A DNA stretch of 64,000 nucleotides from Hermatobates lingyangjiaoensis (Eukaryota; Arthropoda; Insecta; Hemiptera; Hermatobatidae). Shown in pieces: positions 53,816 to 64,000 of the stretch. Positions within the stretch are counted from its first letter, which is position 1; each line of letters opens with the position of its first letter. The position numbers and the translations under genes are program-made. The DNA is taken from the NCBI GenBank assembly GCA_026182355.1, contig JAPFBL010000591.1:186001-250000 (forward strand). The letters are read 5' to 3'. A model generated the notes under the pieces. The model did no database searches. It saw only the letters and a list, made by a program, of their open reading frames with translations, and was not told where the DNA came from.

Positions 53816-54174
53816 ATCATACTTACAGTATGATCAGTCACTTTGACTTTCTGACGCATGACAAAGCTAATGTCACCTTTTAAGAGTTATAATTACCTAC
53901 ATTTTATTTCTTTTTCAAAAAATTAACTTGTCTCACAATGAATGATTCACATGAAATGTTATCAACAGAGAACATATGTGACAATAATATACTTTTCTTC
54001 TGCATCCAGTTAACTTTTGAGACATATGGCAAAAACACAGCTTATTGAACTACGCTTATAAACATACAAAGTCCTTGACAATCAAGAGGTCATGACTTTC
54101 ATTTATTTATCTTTTTATCTTGAGCAAAGGGAGACAATTATACAATAACACCCTTTTTTTATCAAACTTAAATA
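53816..54174. other. Spacer
   Basis: No supported feature. Confidence 0.4.
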
Positions 54175-54176
54175 TA

Positions 54177-54705
54177 CAGGGTGCGGCATAAGTACCGCTT
54201 TGTTTTAGTAAAACAAAAATTAGAACCTTTTTCTATTATATTTGATTTTTTTTAAACATAAATGTTTTACGAAGTAAATAAATTTATTTAAGATATCAAC
54301 AGAATTAAAATAAAGGTTGTTTGGTTTTAAAATTGTTCGATAAAAATGAAATCAAACCAAATTAAAGAAAAAAAAATATAAAAATACTATTTACTTTAAA
54401 AGTTAGTTCAGATGTTTAAAATGTTCCCCTTCAAATTGAATACCAATTTTCAATTTTATCAGCTACAAGGCTACAAATACCTTATACAATATATCTGAAC
54501 TTGTTTTGATTAATTCTGGAATTGTACTTTGCCTTAAAATTGTAAACTTTATCTTTCAGTACACACCATAAAAAAAAAGTCCATATTGTTAGGTTACAGT
54601 TTTAGAAAATATCTGAAAAAATAAATAATTAGGAATTAATTAAAGCAAATGTATATGTACAGATTTTCAGATGTAAAAAAAGGTTTTTACTTATGTTGCA
54701 CCCTG
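54177..54705 (-). mobile_element. Mariner-type element relic, 529 bp
   Basis: Inverted ends CAGGGTGCGGCATAAGTA and, from the right, CAGGGTGCAACATAAGTAAA, each flanked by TA (54175-54176 and 54706-54707), the Tc1/mariner target. The interior is A/T-rich with the remnant of a coding region on the minus strand (next entry). Confidence 0.85.
54417..54602 (-). pseudogene. Mariner-type transposase C-terminal remnant
   Basis: One minus frame reads NLTIWTFFLWCVLKDKVYNF, then RINQNKFRYIV, stop, then LVADKIENWYSI and stop. The stretch resembles the DLT..DFFLWG.LKDKVY segment common near the end of transposases of this superfamily, followed by the expected helical tail. Two in-frame stops and lost upstream sequence make it dead. 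Confidence 0.65.
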
Positions 54706-54711
54706 TATATT

Positions 54712-55590
54712 TTTAATAATCATTACTTTACTACTAGAAGTTGAGATAAACGATTAACAATAATAACAGGAAACAATAGGTGAGACATTTCAAAGAGATT
54801 AAGCAGGAATGGTAACTAGCGTTTAATCTATCAAGACGGATATGTGCTTTAATTACTCCACCATATTTGATCTACAAATTAGTGGTGGAACAATAATCTT
54901 GATTAGTATGATCAGTCAATCATGTTAGTTTTGAATTCAATCGAGCTACATCGTCATCGTGGAACAGAAAGAATAATCAATTACTTAACTACAGTTTGAT
55001 TAGATATATTTATATATAAACTATTCAATTTAAAACCAGCTGAGTGTTTATTATTAATAGAAACTAGAAAAACTAAGATACAAAAACAAATATTCTAATA
55101 TTTGTTAAGGGATTCACTTTGAAAATGTAAACGACTGTTGTTAGTCGAGTATATATTTTTATATTTTCATTTTTTGCAATCATACTTTAAGGGTTGTAGC
55201 ACCACTTTATCAGACTATTTGCTGCTGTGAGTCGTAAACAAGCGCCTATCTTGAGTCATGTTTAAGATTTATTTTTTTAGAAATGTATTTTTTTACCTCC
55301 ACTCATGTCTACAACGACTGGCATAGGTGCCTTGAGGTTAAAAGTACAAACAACAAACATTTCAAGAAAAGAAATTTTGGCTGCGGTTATTCTGTAATAA
55401 ATTTATATGAACTTACAGTTTTGGGTGATCAACAGTGAATAATAATCATTATGATAGAAAAGTTACAACTTTGTTAGATAGAAACATCTCGTTTTCCGAA
55501 CCATTATTTAACCGTTTCAGAATAGATTACCAAGTGTCTTAAAGGCTCCAACCAGTTGGGTGGGAAAAAAAAATCAAGTTTCCAAATGTT
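54712..55590. other. Spacer
   Basis: No supported feature in about 880 bp. Confidence 0.4.
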
Positions 55591-55740
55591 TAACATAAAC
55601 AACGCGTTTCAAACACGTGTCCTTCTTCAAGTTACATCAACCGATGACAATGATGAAATAGGATTTCCTTTTCACTATAACACTTTATCTTGTCTGAACA
55701 GTGATACTACTTTTCTGAAACGCGTTTTTTGCGGATATAA
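55590..55740. repeat. Hammerhead family 4 inverted pair, decayed
   Basis: Minus core (55597-55640): TTGAAGA, a spare A, ACACGTGT-type stem II, GAA-A, stem III ACGCGT, U17. The plus side keeps only CTGAAACGCGTTTT (about 55715). Palindrome and GAAA survive while CTGANGA has one change (T for C). Confidence 0.5.
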
Positions 55741-57170
55741 AACATTTCTAAGTTTTGAATTGAATTATTTTCCCAATATTTCTGTAAAATCGAATAGTAT
55801 TTGACTCCGTTCTACTTTAACACCATTTCTAAACCTCATATTGCCAGGGAAAGAAAACTGCTTCTATATGATATATGGCTGAGAAGTGTTTTCCCCTATG
55901 ATATCAGATACATGGTTGAGTAGACTTCTAAATTTGTTTCTCATTTCTTTCTTCAGACATAGTATAATATAAAATGTAGAATATCTACGGGTTTTCTTTC
56001 TTCATTCGTATAATTCCATAAGGCAATTGAACAATAACTCCTTATGCTGAAATACTCATAATTTATTGGTAAAAACCTTATTATTTATTCATTTTTGTAT
56101 TTATGGTAACTAGTTTTTTCAATTTTTAATCGGATTCAGGGTAATAATGTCTAATATCGGACAGGATGTCGCTCAGTCCTTAGCTATAAAATTAATGACT
56201 AGAAGTGTGTGGTACATGGATAGCTATCGGGATGGTCCCTTCTGAAGGTAACCAGTCAGAAGGTTACTTTCACCCTTCTCATATCTTGAAGTTGGTTACA
56301 AACCAATGACCTTGGAAGAACTGGCAGGACAAATATTAGCAGCTAAGTCCTCCAGTGCACAAGTCCAAATGATGGCGCTCAGTTGGATTTTAACTAAAAC
56401 TCCACGATATACTATTCCTACTCACAATAATTTATTTACAAGTTTATAATTAAAAAATAAAAAAAAATACAATAAGCAGTTTCATCCAGTCACCCAAAAT
56501 AACTATTAAATTGATTTCCATCTGGAATACTGTAAAGTAGGACATAATACTGTTACTTGACTTCGTCAATCTTGAAGCGACCTCTAAATGATTTTAAATT
56601 TTCAGTGAGTCCACAGCCGTAAAGTATTTTTACCTGTCCTCTAACTAACGGCTAAGACACAAATAGGTAGGTGTACAACATTCGTTTTAGGGAAATAACA
56701 TTTAAATGTTACTTATGATTTAAATGTAACATGCATAAACATTGAACAAATAACACCTTGTACAGATTGAAAAAAATAATATGAAAGATAAGAATTGCAT
56801 ATACAAAAATATAAATCAGATTATGCTTATTGAAAAGTTGAAAAGAAAAATTAATACAATTTTTACAGTTACGACATTATAAGTAGGACTAGTGAGGACT
56901 TTTATAAGAAAGTGCTCATTTTGAAATAGTCAAATTATAGAAAAAGACATCTATACATTTAGTATATTTAAAGATATCTGTGTACGATAAACAGCATGTG
57001 TTTCTTGGTTCAGATGATAGAATTTGCAGGACAAATACAAAGCTTTATTGGACTTCTAGATGGAGATTACCAAATCTCCAGCAATGATAAAAAAAATGAT
57101 AAAAGTACTTACTTTGTTATCTGATATGGACCAAAGTTCAGAAGAAATTCGTTTATATTTGGGGGATTTC
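55741..57170. other. Spacer
   Basis: 1.4 kb; a palindromic stretch ACCAGTCAGAAGGT lies near 56249. No gene or shared repeat seen. Confidence 0.4.
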
Positions 57171-57400
57171 AAACATTACGTCTCCACACAAAAAAAAATA
57201 GTTTAATGTGAAAACTAACAACACATTTAAAACACTTCGTGTTCTTTTTCAGGTTTTCATCTGCACTAATGAAATGTAAACCTGAAAAAGAACGCCAAGG
57301 CTTCAAGACGTCTTGTTAGTTTTCATATTAAACTTTTTTTTGTGTGGACACGTATTTTTTGAGGTCCCCCTATATGAGTAAATACCACACTATAACAGAT
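57171..57400. repeat. Hammerhead family 4 inverted pair, decayed
   Basis: Arms share ACGTCTCCACACAAAAAAAA, TTTAATGTGAAAACTAACAA and the mirror GAGTAAATACCACAC end. The minus core (57226-57262) reads CTGAAAAAGAACACGAAGTG, TTTTAAA; the plus core (57288-57322) reads CTGAAAAAGAACGCCAAGGC, TTCAAGACGTC. GAAA is lost in both. Confidence 0.6.
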
Positions 57401-58560
57401 TGCACAAGTAATGAATTCGTTTTATTTTCAATTCCATTTGAAAATTCGTTGGGCTTGACATGACCATTTTTAAACGAATTCAATCAAAAAAATGATACAA
57501 CAAATTAATGAAAAAAAAATCGTTGACATTTAAAACACCTTTTTTTTTAAATGATTCAGAGTGATTAAAGGTTAAATTAACTGTCATCTTTATAGATTGC
57601 AGCAGACACACTTAAAAAGAATGTAAACATTAGTAGATGACTTGCAATAGAACATACATTAAAAGAAAACAATATCTTTCTTTTCTGATGATTCTATTCA
57701 GTGCGATAGGTAAGAAGTGAAAATGGACCTGTTAGAGCAAATAACTGGCATTCCTGTGATAAATTGATCCAAACCATGACAATGTCCTATCAGCCAGTAC
57801 AATCTAGCTTGTCAGTATAGTCCCAACTAGCATAGTGCCTTGAATAAGAACCTTAAATTTCGAAATTTGCTTCTTTTTTAAATAGAAGTTCCATCTGAGG
57901 CTTGTTCCTTTAATGTGCACATATATTTTTCTCAATAAATAAATATCCCATAACACCTGTCAAGTCATTATGAGTCTGAGTCAGACACTAATGGCTCCCT
58001 AATTGTAAATATATTTTACTTAGTATATACTATTTCAGAAGCCTGAAGACTTCTTTCGTAAGGAGAAGGCAGAGTGTTAATTCAAAACATCCAATAATTA
58101 CCAGCTAGTTAATTTTATATTAATTCTTTTAATAATATTGTTATACATATTACATTTATATACAAATTGAAAGTAAGGATAGTCTTTATGTATCAAGAAA
58201 AACGTACAATTAAGAAACCAAGAGAAATAGTCTAAAGTTGCAAATAAATGCAATTTCTTATGTTGCTTCCTTCGCCCATCATCGTAGTATACTATATTCA
58301 GGAATCATTTATGATATTTTAGATTGTATCCAAACAGGAATTCATATTTCATCATCAGGCAACTTGAAGGGTATCAATCAAATATACGATTCACGCTCAA
58401 GTACCTAAATCCGTTTCATGATCACTTTCCGATCAAGTATGTGATTTACTTTTACAATTTAATGTATATTCGCTATACGCACCAGGTTTTTTAATTTCCT
58501 CTGGATTTTAATGAGTTAAGAATAAAAATAACTGACATACTGATTAAAATTAAAACACAC
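57401..58560. other. Spacer
   Basis: No supported feature. TTTCATCATCAGGCAACTTG near 58347 resembles a lone CTGATGATGAAA strand, without a partner. Confidence 0.4.
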
Positions 58561-58561
58561 G

Positions 58562-59818
58562 TGTTGTTGAAGCTCTTGGGTGTAGCTGACTGGGTGCTGA
58601 ATCATACTGCGCCTAACTTTCGTTACTTGACTACTACAAATGGCACTACTACATGTGGCACCATATGTTGTTTGCGACCCCGATATAGTTGCTGTCTTCG
58701 TGCTGAATCATACTGCGCCAAACTTTCGTTACTTGACTACTACAAATGGCACTACTACATGTGGTACCATGTGTTGTTTGCGACCCCGATATACGAGTAG
58801 TTGCTGCCTTGGTGCTGAATCATACTGCGCCTAACTTTCGTTACTTGACTACTACAAATGGCACTACTACATGTGGCACCATATGTTGTTTGCGACCCCG
58901 ATATAGTTGCTGTCTTCGTGCTGAATCATACTGCGCCAAACTTTCGTTACTTGACTACTACAAATGGCACTACTACATGTGGCACCATATGTTGTTTGCG
59001 ACCCCGATATAGTTGCTGTCTTCGTGCTGAATCATACTGCGCCAAACTTTCGTTACTTGACTACTACAAAGGAACTAACAGTGGTACCATGTGTTGTTTG
59101 CGCCCCGATATCGAGTAGTTGCTTGCCTTGGGCTGAATCATACTGCGCCTAACTTTCGTTACTTACTACTACAAATGGCACTACTACATGTGGCACCAAT
59201 GTTGTTTGGCGACCCCGATATAGTTGCTGTCTTCGTTTGCTGAATCATACTGCGCCAAACTTTCGTTACTTGACTACTACAAATGGCACTACTACATGGG
59301 CACCATATGTTGTTTGCGACCCCGATATAGTTGCTGTCTTCGTGCTGAATCAATTACTGCGCCAAACTTTCGTTTCCTTGACTACTACAAATGGCACTAC
59401 TACATGTGGCACCATATGTTGTTTGCGACCCCGATATAGTTGCTGTCTTCGTGCTGAATCATACTGCGCCAAACTTTCGTTACTTGACTACTACAAATGG
59501 AACTACTACATGTGGTACCATGTGTTGTTTGCGACCCCGATATACGAGTAGTTGCTGCCTTGGTGCTGAATCATATTGCGCCTAACTTTCATTACTTGAC
59601 TGTTTTGATATTAGAACGTGTACCCAGCCTTTCGGCCATATCACGTATTTCATTACTTGACTACTACAAATGGCACTACTACATGTGGCACCATATGTTG
59701 TTTGCGACCCCGATATAGTTGCTGTCTTCATGCTGAATCATACTGCGCCAAACTTTCGTTACTTGACTACTACAAATGGCATTACTACATGTAGTACCAT
59801 GTGTTGTTTGCACGTAAA
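58562..59818 (+). repeat. 106-bp satellite with about 11 units in a higher-order pattern
   Basis: GCTGAATCATACTGCGCC recurs at 58596, 58702, 58814, 58920, 59026, 59132 and so on to 59732. Two unit types occur: b (GGCACCATATG...TATAGTTGCTGTCTTCGTG) and a (GGTACCATGTG...CGAGTAGTTGCTGCCTTGGTG, 6 bp longer). The unit after an a has CGCCTAAC; the others have CGCCAAAC. Unit 10 is interrupted by about 60 bp (59599-59650). Open frames here are by-products of the repeat. Confidence 0.95.
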
Positions 59819-59839
59819 TTTTATCTTCCTCATATGTAT

Positions 59840-60030
59840 TTATAGTAGGGATCTTTAATAAATATCTGACATAGAACAGGACCGATGTCATAACGTCCTC
59901 TCCGAAGGACGACGTACTCAGATTTTTTCTACTTTCCGCCTGCATAATTCGATGGCCAGACTGGGTATTGAACTCCTGATCTACCACTCTACAGTGAGTA
60001 CATTACCACTGATCTAACCTGGCTCCCTTT
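59840..60030 (-). mobile_element. tRNA-derived SINE
   Basis: Minus-strand head GGGAGCCAGGTTAGATCAGTGG, B box near GGAGTTCAATACCCAG, hairpin GTCGTCCTTCGGAGAGGAC, and end ATTTATTAAAGATCCCTACT. It directly abuts the end of the 106-bp satellite and lacks the last 45 bp or so. Confidence 0.85.
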
Positions 60031-60790
60031 CATCTATTTAATACGAAATTTCCCTATTCCAATAATAATACCCCTATTTCTTCTTCTAAAGAAGAAGACT
60101 TGGTCTATCGCAGTTCATTCTTCTCGTATATCAATCCAATCAACTTAGAAGGATTTAATTTTTATTCATCTACCATATATTAATCGTCATTTCATGGCGA
60201 AATGATGGATCGCAACTCAATATTCAATATACAGAATTACTTTCACATCATTCTAATGATGATGGTTGGTTTCAAACGCACATCCACCCAATATCCAGTT
60301 TGAAATGAAAATCTTGACAATACTTAATTCCTTCTGGGAGTTTTTATTTCTTTAAATATATTTTAGATTTCTACTTCCTTTTTGAATATGGTTCACTAAT
60401 TCTCAATTTTTCAGTTGCTTTTTTCACTTTTTTTTTTTTAAATTATATTTAGAGGAGACGACTGAATTAAGTCTGTCAGGTGAAAGCCTTTTAGATAAGA
60501 AACATTTCTTTAAGACACCCTTTTGTTGTATATTTGTTTTTTCCGACCTCACTCTAACAGAAGCTTAACTACTTTCGATCTGTACAATGCATGGTAAAAG
60601 TGTGGCTTAGTTGAGATTCGGCACCCATTTAATCACTGACAATGGCAGCGTACGTGGTGTTTTTGTTTTCTAACACCCACATCTGCCTTATGAGGTTTTA
60701 ACCTTTGATTTGTGGCGAAAACATTGAGACTCACTTATTATTGGGCACTCATTTTAGTAATGGGCGAGCCATACTACCTCTTGGTTCTCT
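60031..60790. other. Spacer
   Basis: No supported feature; a short hairpin CATTTCATGGCGAAATG lies near 60190. Confidence 0.4.
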
Positions 60791-60794
60791 ACTG

Positions 60795-60950
60795 TGAGTC
60801 CTACATTTTGCCAACTGAAGTGTATTTCGAGTAGGGATCTTTAACGAGTACCTGACATAGTACATGTTCGGGACCAAAGGTTGTTCCTATTCGAGGAACA
60901 ACTTCCTCAAAGAAGTTGTTCACCTACCGAATGAATAAATCTTACACCAA
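60795..60950 (-). mobile_element. SINE, 3' body only
   Basis: GTGAGTCCTACATTTTGCC, AAGTGTATTTCGAGTAGGGA, ACGAGTACCTGACATAGTAC and a modified hairpin (GTTGTTCCT-ATTCG-AGGAACAAC) that has become a longer perfect palindrome. The tRNA head is missing. Confidence 0.8.
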
Positions 60951-61285
60951 ATGTATGTTTTCATTTAACATATATAAATCATGTATGTAACCGTACACTG
61001 GGAATCATTACATAGAATCCTTATTTGGCGACACTATATGATAGTATGTGATCTACACACATGATATACACGAAACACCTTGCTATCTACATTAGCTTGT
61101 GATCTATATAAATCATTCTTTTCAATTCAAATATCTAAAAAAATCTTTATACATTTCTATAATATATATTATGAAAATCAATAAAATACTTTATATATTT
61201 TTAAAAAAATAAATATATATCTATGCAATATGTACTATGAACTTTAAACGACAAGGAAAAAGGAAAACAATAGAAATTAATGATC
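60951..61285. other. AT-rich spacer
   Basis: No supported feature. Confidence 0.4.
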
Positions 61286-61900
61286 TTAGGGCATTCACTT
61301 CATAATGTGAAAGGCATCAGAGCATTTCTTTGTATTGCTTTACTTGGGGTTAAAAATTCATTAATTCTATCACGTGTTTATTGCAATTCTTCTGCAATAT
61401 ACACCATGTATAACGAAAATAAATTATTTATTAATAAGTAGTAAAAAATATAATATGAAGAATATACATTCTCCACAAGTAAATTTTCATATCTCGACCA
61501 GATATATTATACATAATTTATTTTATAGAGATTTGGTCCAGTGTGAAAGAGTTCTCAAAATTTTCATAACTTTTCTTGTTTTGGTAATCAATTTTGTATT
61601 ATTTTGCCCTGAAGATGTGTAGTAGTGTATATGAAAGGTGGTCTAAGATGTTTTATTAAGAATTACTTTGCACCGGTTTAAACCTCTATTAAGAAAACTA
61701 GAGTTATATAAATAAATATAATAAAATATGTACATATCTTTATAAAAAAATAGGATATCCATTATCACATTTCTGCATAACTTTTATGTTAGCTCCTTTC
61801 TTTTCACTTTGTTTGCTCTCTTATGACATACAGTGAAAGGCTTCAGAGTATTTATTTTTGTTCTTTTCCTTTTCCTTGTGGTTTTATACTTTATGTATAT
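61286..61900 (+). mobile_element. Hammerhead family 6 element, diverged copy
   Basis: The left core (61297-61332: CACTTCATAATGTGAAAGG, CATCAGAGCAT) and right core (61815-61849: GCTCT-CTTATGA, CATACAGT, GAAA, GGCTTC, AGAGT) match the family-6 copy at 26.6-28.8 kb, as does the TTTTCCTTGTGGTTTTAT end. Core base G5 is changed to T and the palindrome to AGGCTT. At 61608 CTGAAGA and GAAAGG lie 17 nt apart, a possible third core. Confidence 0.55.
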
Positions 61901-62079
61901 TTTAACGTTATACATAATATATTGCAGAAAAATTATAGTTTATTGCATGTAATATACTTTATAGACAGTACAAGTCATAGATATATTATATGTTTGTATC
62001 ATTCCTTAAATTTTACCCTATACTCTCTAATTATAATAGCACATATGATAAAATTTTGAATATAGATCACATGTTAGTT

Positions 62080-64000
62080 TAGTTGTAACTTTATGTAGAT
62101 CACAATGACATGCAGATCACAAGGACATGTAGATCTCAATATCTATAGAGCACAATGGCACACATATATCATATAGACCAATATAGCATGTAGATCACAA
62201 TGACACGTAGATTACAATAGCGTGTACACCACATAACTTGTAGACCACAATAGGATTTAGATCACAATGACACGTAGATCATACATACATGTAGATAACA
62301 AGGACATGTAGATCTCAATATCTATAGAGCACAATGGCACACATATATCATATAGACCAATATAGCATGTAGATCACAATGACACGTAGATTACAATAGC
62401 GTGTAACACCACATAACTTGTAGACCACAATAGGATTTAGATCACAATGACACGTAGATCACAATGGCATGTTGATGTCAATGGTCTATAGATCACAATG
62501 GCACGCATATATCATGTCGACCAATATAGCATGTAGATCACAATGACACGTAGATTACAATAGCGTGTACACCACATAACTTGTAGACCACAATAGGATT
62601 TAGATCACAATGACACGTAGATCATACATACATGTAGATAACAAGGACATGTAGATCTCAATGTCTATAGATCACAATGGCACGCATATATCATGTAGAC
62701 CAATATAGCATGTAGATCACAATGACACGTAGATTACAATAGCGTGTACACCACATAATTTGTAGACCACAATAGGATTTAGATCACAATGACACGTAGA
62801 TCATACATACATGTAGATAACAAGGACATGTAGATCTCAATGTCTATAGATCAAAATGGCACGCATATATCATGTAGACCAATATAGCATGTAGATCACA
62901 ATGACACGTAGATTACAATAGCGTGTACACCACATAACTTGTAGACCACAATAGGATTTAGATCACAATGACACGTAGATCACAATGGCATGTTGATGTC
63001 AATGGTCTATAGATCACAATGGCACGCATATATCATGTCGACCAATATAGCATGTAGATCACAATGACACGTAGGTTACAATAGCGTGTACACCACATAA
63101 CTTGTAGACCACAATAGGATTTAGATCACAATGACACGTAGATCATACATACATGTAGATAACAAGGACATGTAGATCTCAATATCTATAGAGCACAATG
63201 GCACACATATATCATATAGACCAATATAGCATGTAGATCACAATGACACGTAGATTACAATAGCGTGTACACCACATAACTTGTAGACCACAATAGGATT
63301 TAGATCACAATGACACGTAGATCACAATGGCATGTTGATGTCAATGGTCTATAGATCACAATGGCACGCATATATCATGTCGACCAATATAGCATGTAGA
63401 TCACAATGACACGTAGATTACAATAGCGTGTACACCACATAACTTGTAGACCACAATAGGATTTAGATCACAATGACACGTAGATCATACATACATGTAG
63501 ATAACAAGGACATGTAGATCTCAATGTCTATAGATCACAATGGCACGCATATATCATGTAGACCAATATAGCATGTAGATCACAATGACACGTAGATTAC
63601 AATAGCGTGTACACCACATAATTTGTAGACCACAATAGGATTTAGATCACAATGACACGTAGATCATACATACATGTAGATAACAAGGACATGTAGATCT
63701 CAATGTCTATAGATCAAAATGGCACGCATATATCATGTAGACCAATATAGCATGTAGATCACAATGACACGTAGATTACAATAGCGTGTACACCACATAA
63801 CTTGTAGACCACAATAGGATTTAGATCACAATGACACGTAGATCACAATGGCATGTTGATGTCAATGGTCTATAGATCACAATGGCACGCATATATCATG
63901 TCGACCAATATAGCATGTAGATCACAATGACACGTAGGTTACAATAGCGTGTACACCACATAACTTGTAGACCACAATAGGATTTAGATCACAATGACAC
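62080..64000 (+). repeat. Satellite with 863-bp higher-order period, continues past the edge
   Basis: Built from units of about 17 bp (TGTAGATCACAATGACA and variants) joined into two monomer lengths. GCATGTAGATCACAATGACA recurs at 62186, 62365, 62529, 62708, 62887, 63050, 63229, 63392, 63571, 63750 and 63913. The spacings are 179, 164, 179, 179, 163, then 179, 163, 179, 179, 163. Positions 63050 and 63913 share the private variant ACGTAGGTTACAATAG. So five monomers (long, short, long, long, short) form one repeat of about 863 bp. Confidence 0.95.

Noticed and set aside
56160..56345. Possible SINE or tRNA-like sequence (GGTTACAAACCAATGACC)
   Set aside because: No convincing A and B box pair and no match to the SINE body found elsewhere in the window.
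58561..59585. Series of 62-104-codon frames reading Thr-Thr-Asn-Gly-Thr-Thr repeats
   Set aside because: By-products of the 106-bp satellite; frames shift from unit to unit and none is maintained.

Overview
The window looks like intergenic or deep intronic DNA from a repeat-rich, AT-rich metazoan nuclear genome, most likely an invertebrate. I cannot place the species; an arthropod or chelicerate is a guess. I find no complete protein-coding gene. The pointers to a metazoan are tRNA-derived SINEs, hAT and mariner relics, Helitron helicase relics, Penelope/retrozyme-type hammerhead motifs, long (TA)n tracts and several satellites. There are no bacterial-type operons, and no reading frame exceeds about 130 codons. 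Coding similarity is limited to decayed transposon proteins: a hAT dimerisation domain at 51.3-51.7 kb, two Helitron helicase C-termini at 31.9-32.3 and 35.0-35.6 kb, and a mariner-type C-terminus at 54.4-54.6 kb. One possible short host exon lies at 34.1 kb.

Layout. 0.3-7.4 kb: a fragment and a full copy of a 1.6-kb repeat (called E here), then the first hammerhead-bearing inverted elements. 8.1-19.2 kb: a SINE, a duplicated segment (9.9 and 13.7 kb), a hAT MITE (14.46-15.12 kb) and a dense run of hammerhead-bearing foldback elements. 19.70-29.83 kb: one hAT element with near-identical 8-bp target duplications, swollen to 10.1 kb by nested insertions; these include five copies of E, three of them inside another E. 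30.2-39.8 kb: more hammerhead foldbacks, Helitron relics and a SINE. 41.3-47.6 kb: two satellite families arranged as a roughly 6-kb inverted repeat. 47.6-56 kb: SINEs, a 799-bp hAT derivative, a 40-bp minisatellite and a mariner relic. 58.6-59.8 kb: a 106-bp satellite. 62.1-64.0 kb: a satellite with an 863-bp higher-order period that runs off the right edge.

Main observation. About 45 sites on both strands share the plan CTGANGA, then a short hairpin, then GAA, then A-(palindrome)-T, then H, which is the order of hammerhead ribozyme parts. In the best copies a stem I also pairs. The short stem III differs between families (AGATCT, ATAT, ACGT, ACGCGT, AATT, AGGCCT) but is self-complementary in each consensus, which is what selection for a (possibly dimeric) hammerhead would leave. 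Most sites occur as facing pairs inside foldback elements that end in a GTCC...GGAC motif and a (TA)n tract. Hammerheads in Penelope-like elements and retrozymes are known; the number of families packed here, the head-to-head layout and an extra nucleotide before stem II are the parts worth checking.
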